64,000 bases of DNA from Hippea jasoniae. GTDB lineage: Bacteria > Campylobacterota_A > Desulfurellia > Desulfurellales > Hippeaceae. Every line of letters starts with the position of its first letter. The first letter of the stretch is position 1. Positions 19,429 through 28,878 of the stretch are shown piece by piece. Location of the stretch: positions 62,001 to 126,000 of the forward strand of contig NZ_JQLX01000015.1 in NCBI RefSeq assembly GCF_000744435.1, read 5' to 3'. The position numbers were made by a program, and so were the translations under genes. The notes under the pieces are model-generated. The model saw nothing but the letters and a program-made list of their open reading frames with translations. It had not been told where the DNA came from and did no database searches.

Positions 19429-19998
19429 ATGGATGAGGCTGGATTGGATGCGATTTTAAAGGATCTGGAAGAGGCGATGAAAAAAACCATCTCGTCTTAT
19501 AAAAAGTATCTTACGACGGTAAAAACAGGCAGGGCTCATGTTTCTGTTTTTGAGAATCTCAGGGTTGAGGCATACGGTCAGCAGATGCAGATAAAGCAAC
19601 TTGCAACATTGTCAACACCGGATGCAACAACGGTTATTATCCAGCCATGGGATGCAAGCACACTCAAAGATATAGAAAAGGGAATTCTAAAAGCGAATAT
19701 CGGTTTTACGCCTCAGAATGATGGAAAAACGATAAAAATCATTATTCCTCCAATGACGGAGGAGGATAGAAAAAAGGTTGTAAAGTTATTGAAACAGGAA
19801 ACAGAAAGCTATAGGGTTGCTCTGCGCAATGCCAGAAAAAAGGCACTTAAGTCTGTAAAGGATCTTGAAAAGGACAAGGTTATCTCAGAGGATGAGTCAA
19901 AGAGGGCAGAAAAAGACATTAAAAACAAGCTTGATGAATATTCAAAGAAGCTTGATGAGCTTTACGAGTCAAAAGAGAAAGAGATAATGAGTATTTGA
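19429..19998 (+). CDS. frr: ribosome recycling factor
   Basis: Factor of 189 residues that splits post-termination ribosomes together with EF-G. Seen are LKTGRAH-like VKTGRAHVSVFE, the hinge VEAYGQQMQIKQLATLSTP and the long Lys/Glu-rich C-terminal helix. GGGAGGTG precedes the ATG. It overlaps uppS by 1 nt. Confidence 0.96.
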   Translation: MDEAGLDAILKDLEEAMKKTISSYKKYLTTVKTGRAHVSVFENLRVEAYGQQMQIKQLATLSTPDATTVIIQPWDASTLKDIEKGILKANIGFTPQNDGKTIKIIIPPMTEEDRKKVVKLLKQETESYRVALRNARKKALKSVKDLEKDKVISEDESKRAEKDIKNKLDEYSKKLDELYESKEKEIMSI

Positions 19999-20699
19999 TG
20001 GTAAGGATTCCTGAACATGTTGCAATTATAATGGATGGCAATGGCAGATGGGCGCAAAGTCATGGCAGAAGAAGAACATACGGCCATTATATAGGCTCAA
20101 AGGTTGTTGATGATATAACAAAAGCGGCGGTTGAGTTTAAAATAAAATATCTAACCTTATATACATTTTCCACAGAGAACTGGAAAAGGCCAAAAAGCGA
20201 AGTCAGGTTTTTAATGGGACTTTTGAAGTCATCTTTAAAAAAGAAAAGAAAGCTATTTAAAGATAACAATGTAAGGTTTAATGTAATTGGTGATGTGAGT
20301 GTATTTGATGAAATAATACAAAACCTACTTATGCAGCTTATGGATGAAACAAAGGATAATGAAGCAGTTGTATTGACACTTGCTCTAAACTACGGCGGTA
20401 AACTGGATATCCTCAGGGCTGCAAAAACCATAGCTAAAAGGGTTGAAGATGGAGAACTTTCTTCTAAAGATATAAACGAAAAGCTATTTGAAGCCCATCT
20501 TTATACAGCTAATATGCCTGATGTTGACCTTTTGATAAGAACGGGGGGCGAAAAAAGGATCAGTAATTTTTTGCTGTGGCAGGCTGCCTATGCTGAGTTT
20601 GTTTTCTTTGATAAATACTGGCCTGAGTTTACAAAAGAGGATCTCTGGCAGGCGATTGAGGAGTTTTCACAAAGAAAGCGTAGATTTGGCGGATTGTGA
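19998..20699 (+). CDS. uppS: undecaprenyl diphosphate synthase
   Basis: cis-Prenyltransferase of 233 residues that makes the C55 carrier for peptidoglycan and glycan export. The catalytic aspartate is D13 in IMDGNGRWA; TLYTFSTENW and the arginine motif DLLIRTGGEKRISNF follow. The ATG at 19998 overlaps the frr stop (TGATG). Its product feeds MraY encoded upstream and PglB-type glycan lipids. Confidence 0.96.
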   Translation: MVRIPEHVAIIMDGNGRWAQSHGRRRTYGHYIGSKVVDDITKAAVEFKIKYLTLYTFSTENWKRPKSEVRFLMGLLKSSLKKKRKLFKDNNVRFNVIGDVSVFDEIIQNLLMQLMDETKDNEAVVLTLALNYGGKLDILRAAKTIAKRVEDGELSSKDINEKLFEAHLYTANMPDVDLLIRTGGEKRISNFLLWQAAYAEFVFFDKYWPEFTKEDLWQAIEEFSQRKRRFGGL

Positions 20700-21475
20700 T
20701 AAAAAGGATTATCTCCGCAGCTATTCTTATACCGTTAGTTATATGGCTTTTGTTTTATGCAAAGCTGTATGTAATTAAGGCTGTATTGATCGGTGTTGCC
20801 AATTTAGGATTTTATGAGTGGAGCGGTTTTGTTGGTGTTTCAACGAAAGATAAAATTTTTTACTTTTTTATTCTGAATATTATTTCAGTAAGCTTTCTTT
20901 TTTTTGAGAATTGCTTTATTGAGTGTCTGTTTTTTGTCTTTGCTGTGCATCTGATATTTTCCTTTTCGTCTTTGAAAGAAAAAAGGCTTTTTGAAAATTT
21001 TTATCTGTTTGGTGGTATTTTATATGTTTTGCTGTATCTTTTTGCGGGCAAAGTTGTTGAGTTTAATAAAGGAAGAGAGCTTTTATTTGTCGCTTTGGTG
21101 GTTGTATGGGCTGGCGATTCATTTGCCATGTTTGGTGGCAAGGCCTTTGGCAAACATAAACTTGCAGCATTGATCAGTCCCAACAAAACTATTGAGGGGG
21201 CTGTTTGTGGTATTTTAGGTGGTATTTTTTTTGGCGTTGTGGCGGGTATCTATTTTGATTTTAATCTGCTATTTCTTGTTTTTGTAAGTTTAATTGCCTC
21301 AGTTGTTGCAGTACTGGGCGATCTATCTGAATCGGTTGTTAAGCGGTTTTTTAATGTAAAGGATTCTTCGCATTTGATACCCGGCCATGGGGGTATACTT
21401 GATAGACTGGATAGTTTCTCATTTGTAGTTTTCTTTGTTTATCTGGTGTTGAGATGCAGAGAGTTGTTGTTTTAG
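20696..21475 (+). CDS. cdsA: phosphatidate cytidylyltransferase
   Basis: Membrane enzyme of 259 residues that makes CDP-diacylglycerol from phosphatidate and CTP. About seven membrane segments end in the family signature SVVKRFFNVKDSSHLIPGHG plus GILDRLDS. The start is GTG at 20696, overlapping the uppS stop by 4 nt. Its product is the substrate of PgsA, encoded 5.5 kb downstream in the same run. Confidence 0.95.
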   Translation: MIKRIISAAILIPLVIWLLFYAKLYVIKAVLIGVANLGFYEWSGFVGVSTKDKIFYFFILNIISVSFLFFENCFIECLFFVFAVHLIFSFSSLKEKRLFENFYLFGGILYVLLYLFAGKVVEFNKGRELLFVALVVVWAGDSFAMFGGKAFGKHKLAALISPNKTIEGAVCGILGGIFFGVVAGIYFDFNLLFLVFVSLIASVVAVLGDLSESVVKRFFNVKDSSHLIPGHGGILDRLDSFSFVVFFVYLVLRCRELLF

Positions 21476-22596
21476 GTTCCACCGGCTCCATAGGTGTCAA
21501 TACGCTTGATGTTTTATCGCATATGGATGTGGAGGTTGTGGCTTTAAGCTGCAACAGAAATGTTGAGTTATTGAGAAAGCAGGTTGAACAGTTTAAGCCT
21601 GAATATGTGTGTATTGGTGAGAATGCCGATAGAGAATATCTTAAAGATTTGCCTGTTAAGGTGTTAATTGGAAGTGACGGTCTTGTTGAGTTGTGTAATC
21701 TTGAAAATGTAGATGTGGTGGTTAATGGCCTTGTTGGATCTGCCGGTCTTCTGCCGAGCTACACAGCTTTAAAGAATAAAAAAACCCTGGCACTGGCAAA
21801 TAAAGAAAGCCTTGTGATTGCAGGTAATATTTTGACAAAGCTTTCAAAAAAGGTAAAAAAGGAAATCGTGCCGGTAGATTCAGAGCATTCAGCTATCTAT
21901 CAATGCCTTGAGGGTAGAAAAAAAGAGGATATTGAAAGAATAATCCTTACAGCATCAGGTGGTCCGTTTTTTGGGAAGGATAGTTTTGAAGGTATAACTG
22001 TTAAAGATGCTCTTGCCCATCCAAACTGGAATATGGGAAAAAAGATCACTATCGATTCTGCTACCATGATGAATAAGGGCTTTGAAATTATTGAGGCTTA
22101 CTGGCTATTTGATTTTGGTGGCGATAAGATATCGGTTGTTATTCATCCAGAAAGCATAATCCATTCAGCTGTTGAATTTATCGATGGCTCGATTATCGCT
22201 CAGCTTGCAGACCACGACATGAGGATTCCCATAGCATACGCTCTATCAAAACCAAGAAGAATAAAACTTTCAAATAGAATTTTGCTTGATGAGCTTTCTA
22301 AGCTTACCTTTAAAAAAGCCAATTTTAAAAAATTTCCCACGCTTGCTTATGCCTATAAGGCGGTTGAAAATATAGATAGGAATTTGGGGCTTGTGTTGAA
22401 TGTTGCAGATGAGTGTGCCGTTGAGTATTTTCTTGAGGGAAAAATCGATTTTGTTGATATATTTGATATCTTAAGAAGAAGCATGGAGATATTTGAAAAT
22501 AATCAAAGTAGTGATATATTTGCTATAATGGATGAGATTGAAAGGCTAAAAAGGGAGATTGTGGAATTGATAAATAAAGATTATGTGAGGGTGTAA
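21454..22596 (+). CDS. dxr: 1-deoxy-D-xylulose 5-phosphate reductoisomerase
   Basis: Second enzyme of the MEP isoprenoid pathway, 380 residues, NADPH-dependent. It begins VVLGSTGSIG (nucleotide-binding loop), continues with LANKESLV, PVDSEHSAI, LTASGGPF and ATMMNKGFE, all family signatures around the active-site metal. It overlaps cdsA by 22 nt and abuts rseP. With ispG and uppS it makes this part of the run an isoprenoid supply unit. Confidence 0.96.
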   Translation: MQRVVVLGSTGSIGVNTLDVLSHMDVEVVALSCNRNVELLRKQVEQFKPEYVCIGENADREYLKDLPVKVLIGSDGLVELCNLENVDVVVNGLVGSAGLLPSYTALKNKKTLALANKESLVIAGNILTKLSKKVKKEIVPVDSEHSAIYQCLEGRKKEDIERIILTASGGPFFGKDSFEGITVKDALAHPNWNMGKKITIDSATMMNKGFEIIEAYWLFDFGGDKISVVIHPESIIHSAVEFIDGSIIAQLADHDMRIPIAYALSKPRRIKLSNRILLDELSKLTFKKANFKKFPTLAYAYKAVENIDRNLGLVLNVADECAVEYFLEGKIDFVDIFDILRRSMEIFENNQSSDIFAIMDEIERLKREIVELINKDYVRV

Positions 22597-23673
22597 ATGG
22601 TTCTTGTATACGGACTTTTGGGCCTTGCCTTGATGGTTTTAATCCATGAGTTTGGTCATTTTATTGTGGCAAGAATGTTGGGTGTGGGTGTTGAGCGTTT
22701 CAGTATTGGTTTTGGGCCAAGGCTTATAACAGTTAAGGGCAGAAAAACTGAATATATTATATCGCTTATTCTCCTTGGCGGTTATGTAAAACTCAAAGGG
22801 GAGACGCAGCAGGATGGTGTCGCAGATAAGGATTCCTTTTTTATTCAGCCCTTATGGAAGAGATTTTTGATTGTTCTTGCAGGACCTGTTTTTAATATCG
22901 TATCTGCCGTTATTTTTCTCTTCTTTGCCTACTCTATTGGCACAACCCAGCTTGCGGCAGTTGTTGGTGAGGTTATGAGTAATTCAGCTGCAGCAAAAAT
23001 GGGCATAAAAAGCTCTGATAAGATAGTGCAGATTAACAACAAGGAGATTAGAAGCTGGGCGGATATGGCAGAAGTTATTAAAAACAATCCCGATAAGGCT
23101 GTTGTTGTAAAGGTTGTAAGAAACGGCCATATTGTTGTCTTAAAAGGCAGAATGGGCCACAGAAAAGGAATGCTTGGAAAAAACGATGAGATCGGTTTTT
23201 TGGGTGTTAAACCCAAAGGTGTTTATATCCACATAAGGTACTCACCGGCTGAGGCTTTGATAAAAGGCATTAACGATACTGTGTATTATGCAAAATTGAC
23301 TGTACAGGGTTTATACTGGGTGATATCTGGTATTGTACCGGCAAAAGACCTTGGCGGTCCTATTATGATAGTTAAATTTACAGGTGAGGCAGCAGAGGCA
23401 GGTCTGGGCGCTTTTTTAGCACTGATAGCTGTAATTAGCATAAACCTTGGTATTTTAAACCTTCTTCCCATTCCGGTGCTTGATGGTGGGCATTTGATGT
23501 TTTATACGATTGAGGCGATAATTAGAAGACCTGTAAGCCTGAAAACGCAGGAGAATTTCCAGAAAATTGGTATAGCAATACTGGTGCTTTTGATGATCTT
23601 TGTATTTGCCAACGATTTGAGGCGCTACAAGGTGTTTGAAACAATTAAAACCCATATAGAGAGGCTGGGTTGA
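22597..23673 (+). CDS. rseP: RseP/S2P family site-2 zinc metalloprotease
   Basis: Intramembrane protease of 358 residues. HEFGH near residue 18 binds zinc, a single PDZ domain covers roughly 115-200, and PVLDGGH in the third membrane segment gives the third zinc ligand. One PDZ domain, rather than the two of E. coli RseP, is usual outside gammaproteobacteria. Likely substrates are anti-sigma factors or signal-peptide remnants. It starts directly after dxr and ends overlapping the ispG start. Confidence 0.93.
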   Translation: MVLVYGLLGLALMVLIHEFGHFIVARMLGVGVERFSIGFGPRLITVKGRKTEYIISLILLGGYVKLKGETQQDGVADKDSFFIQPLWKRFLIVLAGPVFNIVSAVIFLFFAYSIGTTQLAAVVGEVMSNSAAAKMGIKSSDKIVQINNKEIRSWADMAEVIKNNPDKAVVVKVVRNGHIVVLKGRMGHRKGMLGKNDEIGFLGVKPKGVYIHIRYSPAEALIKGINDTVYYAKLTVQGLYWVISGIVPAKDLGGPIMIVKFTGEAAEAGLGAFLALIAVISINLGILNLLPIPVLDGGHLMFYTIEAIIRRPVSLKTQENFQKIGIAILVLLMIFVFANDLRRYKVFETIKTHIERLG

Positions 23674-24743
23674 GCTGGATAAAAAGAAGAAAAACACGGC
23701 AGATAAATGTTGGTGGAGTAAAAATAGGTGGAGATGCCGATATTGTTGTCCAGTCGATGACAAATACAGACACCCGTGATATTTCTGCCACTCTTGATCA
23801 AATCAATAGGCTTTATGCAAAGGGTTGTGAGGTTGTAAGATGCGCTGTTGTAGATGAAAATGCAGCCAAAGCTTTGAGGCAGATCAAACAAAAAAGCCCT
23901 ATTCCCGTTATTGCAGATATACATTTTAACTATAAGCTTGCACTAAAGTCTATAGAAAGCGGCGTGGATTGCGTTAGAATCAATCCGGGCAACATCGGTG
24001 ACTTTGGAAAGGTTAAAGAGATTTTAAGGGCAGCAAAGGAAAGAAATATGCCTTTAAGAATTGGTGTAAATAGTGGGTCGCTTGAGAAAAGGCTGCTTGA
24101 TAAATACGGTTATCCTTCTTTTGAGGCATTGGTTGAAAGTGCTTTGGGCTGGATAAAAAGAATTGAGGATTACGGGTTTTTAGATATGAAAATTTCGATT
24201 AAATCATCAGATCCTAAAACAACGATACTGTCAAATGAATTGCTTTCTGAAAAGGTTGACTATCCGCTTCATTTGGGTGTAACTGAGGCTGGCAGCGGCA
24301 TGGAGGGGACTGTTAAGTCTGCAACTGCTTTAGCTGTTTTGCTAAGGGAAGGAATAGGTGATACAATAAGGATATCATTGAGTGAGCCGCCAGAGAATGA
24401 AATCGATGTGTGTTATGAGTTGCTGAATGCGTTGGGTTTAAGAAAAAAACGCTCCATAGATTTTGTTTCATGTCCAACATGCGGTAGAATCGAAATAGAT
24501 CTGATTGCTCTAACAAAAGAGGTTAAAAGCAGATTGTCTCATATAAAAAAGCCCATAAGGGTTGCGATTATGGGCTGCGTGGTCAATGCGCTTGGAGAGG
24601 CAAAAGAGGCAGACCTTGCAATAGCAGGCGGCAGGCATTTTGGTTTGATTATAAAACAGGGAAAGATTGTTAAAAAGGTTAAAGAGGATAATCTTGTTGA
24701 TGAATTTGTGAGTGTGGTTGAGGAGTATGCTGAAGAGATTTAG
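23670..24743 (+). CDS. ispG: 4-hydroxy-3-methylbut-2-enyl diphosphate synthase (flavodoxin/ferredoxin)
   Basis: [4Fe-4S] enzyme of the MEP pathway, 357 residues. Cluster cysteines are C268 and C271 in SCPTCGR and C303 in MGCVVN, with the fourth ligand in the NALGEAKEAD glutamate. The N-terminal TIM-like part has VQSMTNTDT and IVADIHF-like VIADIHFNYKLA. It starts at a TTG overlapping the rseP stop (TTGA); no ATG is near the conserved N-terminus. Confidence 0.95.
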   Translation: MSWIKRRKTRQINVGGVKIGGDADIVVQSMTNTDTRDISATLDQINRLYAKGCEVVRCAVVDENAAKALRQIKQKSPIPVIADIHFNYKLALKSIESGVDCVRINPGNIGDFGKVKEILRAAKERNMPLRIGVNSGSLEKRLLDKYGYPSFEALVESALGWIKRIEDYGFLDMKISIKSSDPKTTILSNELLSEKVDYPLHLGVTEAGSGMEGTVKSATALAVLLREGIGDTIRISLSEPPENEIDVCYELLNALGLRKKRSIDFVSCPTCGRIEIDLIALTKEVKSRLSHIKKPIRVAIMGCVVNALGEAKEADLAIAGGRHFGLIIKQGKIVKKVKEDNLVDEFVSVVEEYAEEI

Positions 24744-26343
24744 TATTGTTTTGATTTTTTTGTTTATTGCTCATACGGCATTTGCCTATTCGCCAGACGA
24801 TGTCTATGTAAACTATCACTTTTTGAAGGGCTATTATGAGCTGTATAGGGGTGAATTTTCAAAGGGTGCAGATGAGCTTTATCTTGTATACCGATATGTA
24901 AAAAAACCATCGTTTTATGATGAGCTCAGTGATATTTTAATCTATTCAGGTAAGCTTAAAAAAGCTGAAAACCTACTTAAATACGCAATAAAACTGTTTC
25001 CCAAAAAAAGCGAGTTCTACTACAAGCTATTTGATCTATACACAATTGAAAATAAAAAAGAATCAGCTCGTCTTCTGATGAATAAAATCAAAAAACTCTT
25101 TAAAAACAATGCAGAAATTTTGAAAAAAGAGGCTTTAGAGGATCTAAGGCATGCAAGATATAAAGGTGCGTATAAAAAACTAAAAAAATATGTTTCCAAA
25201 ATCAAAACCGATGCAGATGCATACTACTGGCTTGCAAAGATATGTCTTGAAGAAAATAAGACAGATGAGGCTGTGATTTATGGCTTTGATGCTTTAAGGC
25301 TTAAAAAAACACCGCAGACGATCATTCTTATGGCGCAGATCTATGAAAGAAGGGGTAAATATTTAGAGGCTGTAAAGTTTTATAAGCTTCTTAAGGAGAA
25401 TTACCTTATAGATGTAGCCATTGCAAACGATTTATATATGGGTGGAAAACCAAAGGAAGCTATAGACTACTACATGAGGGCTTTTAAAAAAACAAACAGA
25501 ATCGATTTTTTGGAGCATGTTGCATATATTTACTTAAGTTTAAAGGATTACAAAAAGATTTATCAATTAAAAAGAGATTATCCCGAGTATTTCAACAGCT
25601 CTGAAAAACTACTTGCCATTCTTGGTATGGCTTATGCGTTGGATAATAACTGCAATAAGGCTTATAAGGTTTTTTCAAAGGTAAATAAAACGGTAAAGTT
25701 TTATGGCGATGTTGTCTATGGAGAGTCTTACTGTTTTTTCAAAGAGGGCAGGTATGATGAGATAGAAAAGCTAAAAAAATATGCAAAGGATAAAAAAACA
25801 TTTTTTATGCTTGCCGATTATTTGATTAAAGCAGGGAGATATAAAAAAGCCATTGCTGTTGTTGATGATTTTATAAACAAAAGCAAAAACAATAAAGATA
25901 AAGCAGAGGGCTATTTCTTTATTGCCGATATATATTTTGATAAGCTTAAAGATATAAATTCGTGTATAGAATATCTAAAAAAAGCGATAAAACTAAACCC
26001 CTCAAGCGCTGAAGCTTTGAATTATTTGGGTTATCTTTATATCGACAAAGATATAGATGTAAAAGGCGGTATGCAGCTTGTTATAAAGGCTTTAAAGATA
26101 AAACCCAACAATCCATATTACCTTGATAGCTTGGGCTGGGGGTATTTTAAATTAAAGGATTATAATAACGCTGTGAAGTATTTAAAAAAAGCTGTTGAGC
26201 TGTTTAAAAAAATGCCTTTTGATAGGGAGGCTGTTTTAGAGAGCCTGAGGCATTTAAAAGCAGTTTATGAGAAATTAAACAATAAAGAAGAAGTAGAGAA
26301 ACTCAACAATTTAATAAAACGCTATTCTTCCAAAAATAAATGA
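24727..26343 (+). CDS. secreted tetratricopeptide-repeat protein
   Basis: Protein of about 538 residues with an N-terminal signal peptide (basic LKR, then a hydrophobic stretch ending HTAFA) and many degenerate TPR helices, best near the C-terminus (SSAEALNYLGYLYID, NPYYLDSLGWGYFKLKDY). No catalytic motif is seen. The ATG at 24727 is preferred over the GTG at 24712 because it gives a clean signal peptide; it overlaps ispG by 17 nt. A periplasmic scaffold role is likely, but the partner is unknown. The next gene encodes a lytic transglycosylase. Confidence 0.75.
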   Translation: MLKRFSIVLIFLFIAHTAFAYSPDDVYVNYHFLKGYYELYRGEFSKGADELYLVYRYVKKPSFYDELSDILIYSGKLKKAENLLKYAIKLFPKKSEFYYKLFDLYTIENKKESARLLMNKIKKLFKNNAEILKKEALEDLRHARYKGAYKKLKKYVSKIKTDADAYYWLAKICLEENKTDEAVIYGFDALRLKKTPQTIILMAQIYERRGKYLEAVKFYKLLKENYLIDVAIANDLYMGGKPKEAIDYYMRAFKKTNRIDFLEHVAYIYLSLKDYKKIYQLKRDYPEYFNSSEKLLAILGMAYALDNNCNKAYKVFSKVNKTVKFYGDVVYGESYCFFKEGRYDEIEKLKKYAKDKKTFFMLADYLIKAGRYKKAIAVVDDFINKSKNNKDKAEGYFFIADIYFDKLKDINSCIEYLKKAIKLNPSSAEALNYLGYLYIDKDIDVKGGMQLVIKALKIKPNNPYYLDSLGWGYFKLKDYNNAVKYLKKAVELFKKMPFDREAVLESLRHLKAVYEKLNNKEEVEKLNNLIKRYSSKNK

Positions 26344-26975
26344 GGTTTATCTGTGGTATTGTGGTAGCTATAGTTTTTGTAAGTGTTGCTGCAGAGGGTT
26401 TTAGTATTAAACAGGTGTTGAAAAACGGAGAAGTTGTTTATACCAATATGCCAGAGGGCATCGGTGGTCTGTTTTTTAGGAGGGCTTATAAATACTCACA
26501 TATCTCAAAAGCCCGAATTCAAAAATTAATTGAAACAATCGCCAGACGATACGGTGTAAATCCTGAGTTGGTTGATGCTATTGCAAGGGTTGAGTCTAAC
26601 TACGATATCAATGCCGTATCAGATGCAAATGCTAAAGGGGTTATGCAGCTTATGAAACAAACGGCGCGCTACTACGGCGTTGAAGACCCTTTTGATGCTA
26701 AACAGAATATAGAAGGCGGCGTGAGGTTTTTAAAACATTTGATAGATAAATATCACGATATCAGGCTTGTTGCTGCAGCATACAATGCAGGTGAAACAGC
26801 GGTGGATAGATACGGTGGGATTCCTCCTTTTAAAGAGACGAGGCGTTATGTAGTCAAGGTGCTTAGGGTTTTAGGCCATAGCAACAAAAAACTTGCCCTG
26901 AAAAATATTACCTATAAAGCACGACCTGTTATTGAAAAAAACGGCGTGTTTACCAATATTGGTGGCTTATGGTAA
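26340..26975 (+). CDS. lytic transglycosylase, SLT domain
   Basis: Exported murein hydrolase of 211 residues. A short N-terminal hydrophobic segment precedes a small beta-rich piece (VLKNGEVVYTNMPEG, resembling a DUF4124-type strand). The SLT catalytic domain follows: ARVESNYD with the catalytic Glu, AKGVMQLM and AAYNAGETAVDRYGG. It cleaves the MurNAc-GlcNAc bond. It overlaps the TPR gene by 4 nt and pgsA by 7 nt. Confidence 0.88.
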   Translation: MRFICGIVVAIVFVSVAAEGFSIKQVLKNGEVVYTNMPEGIGGLFFRRAYKYSHISKARIQKLIETIARRYGVNPELVDAIARVESNYDINAVSDANAKGVMQLMKQTARYYGVEDPFDAKQNIEGGVRFLKHLIDKYHDIRLVAAAYNAGETAVDRYGGIPPFKETRRYVVKVLRVLGHSNKKLALKNITYKARPVIEKNGVFTNIGGLW

Positions 26976-27487
26976 AACATATACCAAACTTATTGTCTGC
27001 CTTTAGAATCCTGGTTTTAATAGCTATAATTCTTTGCCTTGATGAGGGTTTAAATATATACGGTTTTGTTCTGTTTTTGTTTGGAATTGCAAGCGATGTG
27101 CTGGATGGCTATCTTGCAAGAAAGCATAAAACCGTTACAAAGATCGGTATAATATTAGACCCGCTTGCCGATAAGATCCTTGTAATAGGCATTCTGATAG
27201 CTTTAATAAAGATTATGGATATTCCATACTGGATGGTTATTGTTATTGTTTTCAGGGAGTGCGCCGTTACAGGTTTGAGGGTTGTGGCAGCAAGTGAGAA
27301 TATTGTAATATCGGCAAATATCTGGGGTAAGCTGAAAACAACATCGCAGTTTGTTGCCTTGAGTGTTTTGATTTTAGGATATAGACAGATAGGTATTTAT
27401 CTGTTGTTTATTGCTGTAATCTTAACCCTGATTTCTGGCTATATCTATTTTTATAACTATTTTAAGGATAACGATGTCTTCGCTTAA
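26969..27487 (+). CDS. pgsA: CDP-diacylglycerol-glycerol-3-phosphate phosphatidyltransferase
   Basis: Membrane enzyme of 172 residues that commits CDP-DAG to phosphatidylglycerol. The CDP-alcohol phosphotransferase motif (D-G-x2-A-R-x8-G-x3-D-x3-D) is present as DGYLAR, then G and DPLADK. Length and position suit PgsA, although the family also contains phosphatidylserine synthases. Its substrate comes from CdsA in the same run. Confidence 0.88.
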   Translation: MVKHIPNLLSAFRILVLIAIILCLDEGLNIYGFVLFLFGIASDVLDGYLARKHKTVTKIGIILDPLADKILVIGILIALIKIMDIPYWMVIVIVFRECAVTGLRVVAASENIVISANIWGKLKTTSQFVALSVLILGYRQIGIYLLFIAVILTLISGYIYFYNYFKDNDVFA

Positions 27488-28325
27488 AAAATTTTTGAAT
27501 ATGATAAAGGTGGAACATAGTATATTTGCCCTGCCGTTTGCCTATGTGGGCATGATACTGGGCCTAAAGGGTAGTTTTTCGTGGAGAGTATTTTTGCTTA
27601 TCACTGTTGCGATGGTTTCTGCCCGATCTGCAGCTATGGCTTTAAATAGAATTATCGATTTAAAATACGATGCATTAAATGAAAGAACAAAAAACAGAGA
27701 GCTACCAGCTGGCAAGATAAAACTCAGAGATGCCTATTTTTTTAGCTTTTTATCTATTGTGATTTTTGAGCTATCAACATATTTTATTAATGATCTGGCT
27801 TTTAAGTTATCGCCGATTGCCCTGTTTTTTGTTATTACCTACTCCTACACCAAAAGGTTTACATCCTTGTGTCATCTATATTTAGGCGCAACAGATGCTA
27901 TAGCTCCACTTGGGGGTTATGTGGCAGCATCAAACAGCATAAACGGACCAATATGGTATATTGCCCTGTTTGTTATGCTTTGGATAGCTGGTTTTGATAT
28001 TTTGTATGCCCTGCAGGATAGGGAGTTTGATAAAGAGCATGGTTTGCATTCAATCCCTGTTAGTTTTGGCATAAAGGGTGCGCTGTGGATTGCAAGGGTC
28101 TTTCATATTATAGGTTTTGGTTTTTTACTGTTTGCCATAAAGCTGTTTAATCTTTCAGTTTTTGCCTATGCTGGAGCCTTGATTGTGGCGTTTTTGCTTG
28201 TTGTTGAGCATAAGCTTGTTGACCCCAACGACCCAAAACGGATTAATCTTGCTTTTTTTAATATCAACAGCTATATTAGCATTGTATTATTCTTTACTTT
28301 TCTGTTAGGAAAGTTTTATGGATGA
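27474..28325 (+). CDS. UbiA-family prenyltransferase, probably menaquinone (MqnP-type)
   Basis: Polytopic membrane protein of 283 residues that attaches a polyprenyl chain to an aromatic acid. The two Asp-rich motifs are NRIIDLKYDALNERTKNR (about 62-79) and the second DILYALQDREFD. The NERTKNRELPAG version is common in MqnP/UbiA-like enzymes of the futalosine menaquinone pathway, which fits an anaerobe; 4-hydroxybenzoate prenylation is the alternative. It overlaps pgsA by 14 nt. Confidence 0.82.
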   Translation: MSSLKKFLNMIKVEHSIFALPFAYVGMILGLKGSFSWRVFLLITVAMVSARSAAMALNRIIDLKYDALNERTKNRELPAGKIKLRDAYFFSFLSIVIFELSTYFINDLAFKLSPIALFFVITYSYTKRFTSLCHLYLGATDAIAPLGGYVAASNSINGPIWYIALFVMLWIAGFDILYALQDREFDKEHGLHSIPVSFGIKGALWIARVFHIIGFGFLLFAIKLFNLSVFAYAGALIVAFLLVVEHKLVDPNDPKRINLAFFNINSYISIVLFFTFLLGKFYG

Positions 28326-28878
28326 CAAAAGGCATGATAGAAGAATAAAAAACAGGGTTGATGTTTACTATAAAAGGCTTGATAACGGTCAGGTTGATGA
28401 GGCAAAGGATGAGATTTATACAACCGTAGAGCCGGATGATTCCTTTAGTTTTTTTATGTCTTTAAAAAAGCTGGATTCAAGCTTTGGCGATTTGAATAAA
28501 GCGTTTGTTTTGATGATGAAGCAGATGGATTCAAAGCTCAACTATTTGATTAAGCTTTTAAGGGATAACGGCAGAATAGATGAGTTTGAGGGATTTGAAA
28601 AAAGCTACAGCTGCGATTTATCATCAAAAGGCTTATCGTTTGTGGCAGAAGGCTTAAAAGAGGGTGATGCTGTTTATCTAAAGATCTTTTTGCCTATTGC
28701 TATGCATCACTGTATAAAGGCTGTTGGAAGAGTGGTAAGAGAGACATCTATTAACTCAAAATCCTGCTACGGTATTGAGTTTGAAGATATAAGCTACGAA
28801 AACAAAGAACTCATTATCCACTATATGATTTTTGTTGAAAGAAAGATAGCAAAAAACAAGCTCGAGCATGATGGATAA
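28318..28878 (+). CDS. PilZ-like protein with helical insertion
   Basis: Protein of 186 residues. The N-terminus has RIKNR (an RxxxR motif) and the later segment has CDLSSKG (DxSxxG), the two c-di-GMP binding elements of PilZ domains. They are about 85 residues apart; the stretch between is predicted mostly helical and charged (roughly 40-95). This resembles the atypical tetramer-forming PilZ type rather than a plain PilZ. No other domain is seen. It overlaps its neighbours on both sides. Confidence 0.65.
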   Translation: MDDKRHDRRIKNRVDVYYKRLDNGQVDEAKDEIYTTVEPDDSFSFFMSLKKLDSSFGDLNKAFVLMMKQMDSKLNYLIKLLRDNGRIDEFEGFEKSYSCDLSSKGLSFVAEGLKEGDAVYLKIFLPIAMHHCIKAVGRVVRETSINSKSCYGIEFEDISYENKELIIHYMIFVERKIAKNKLEHDG

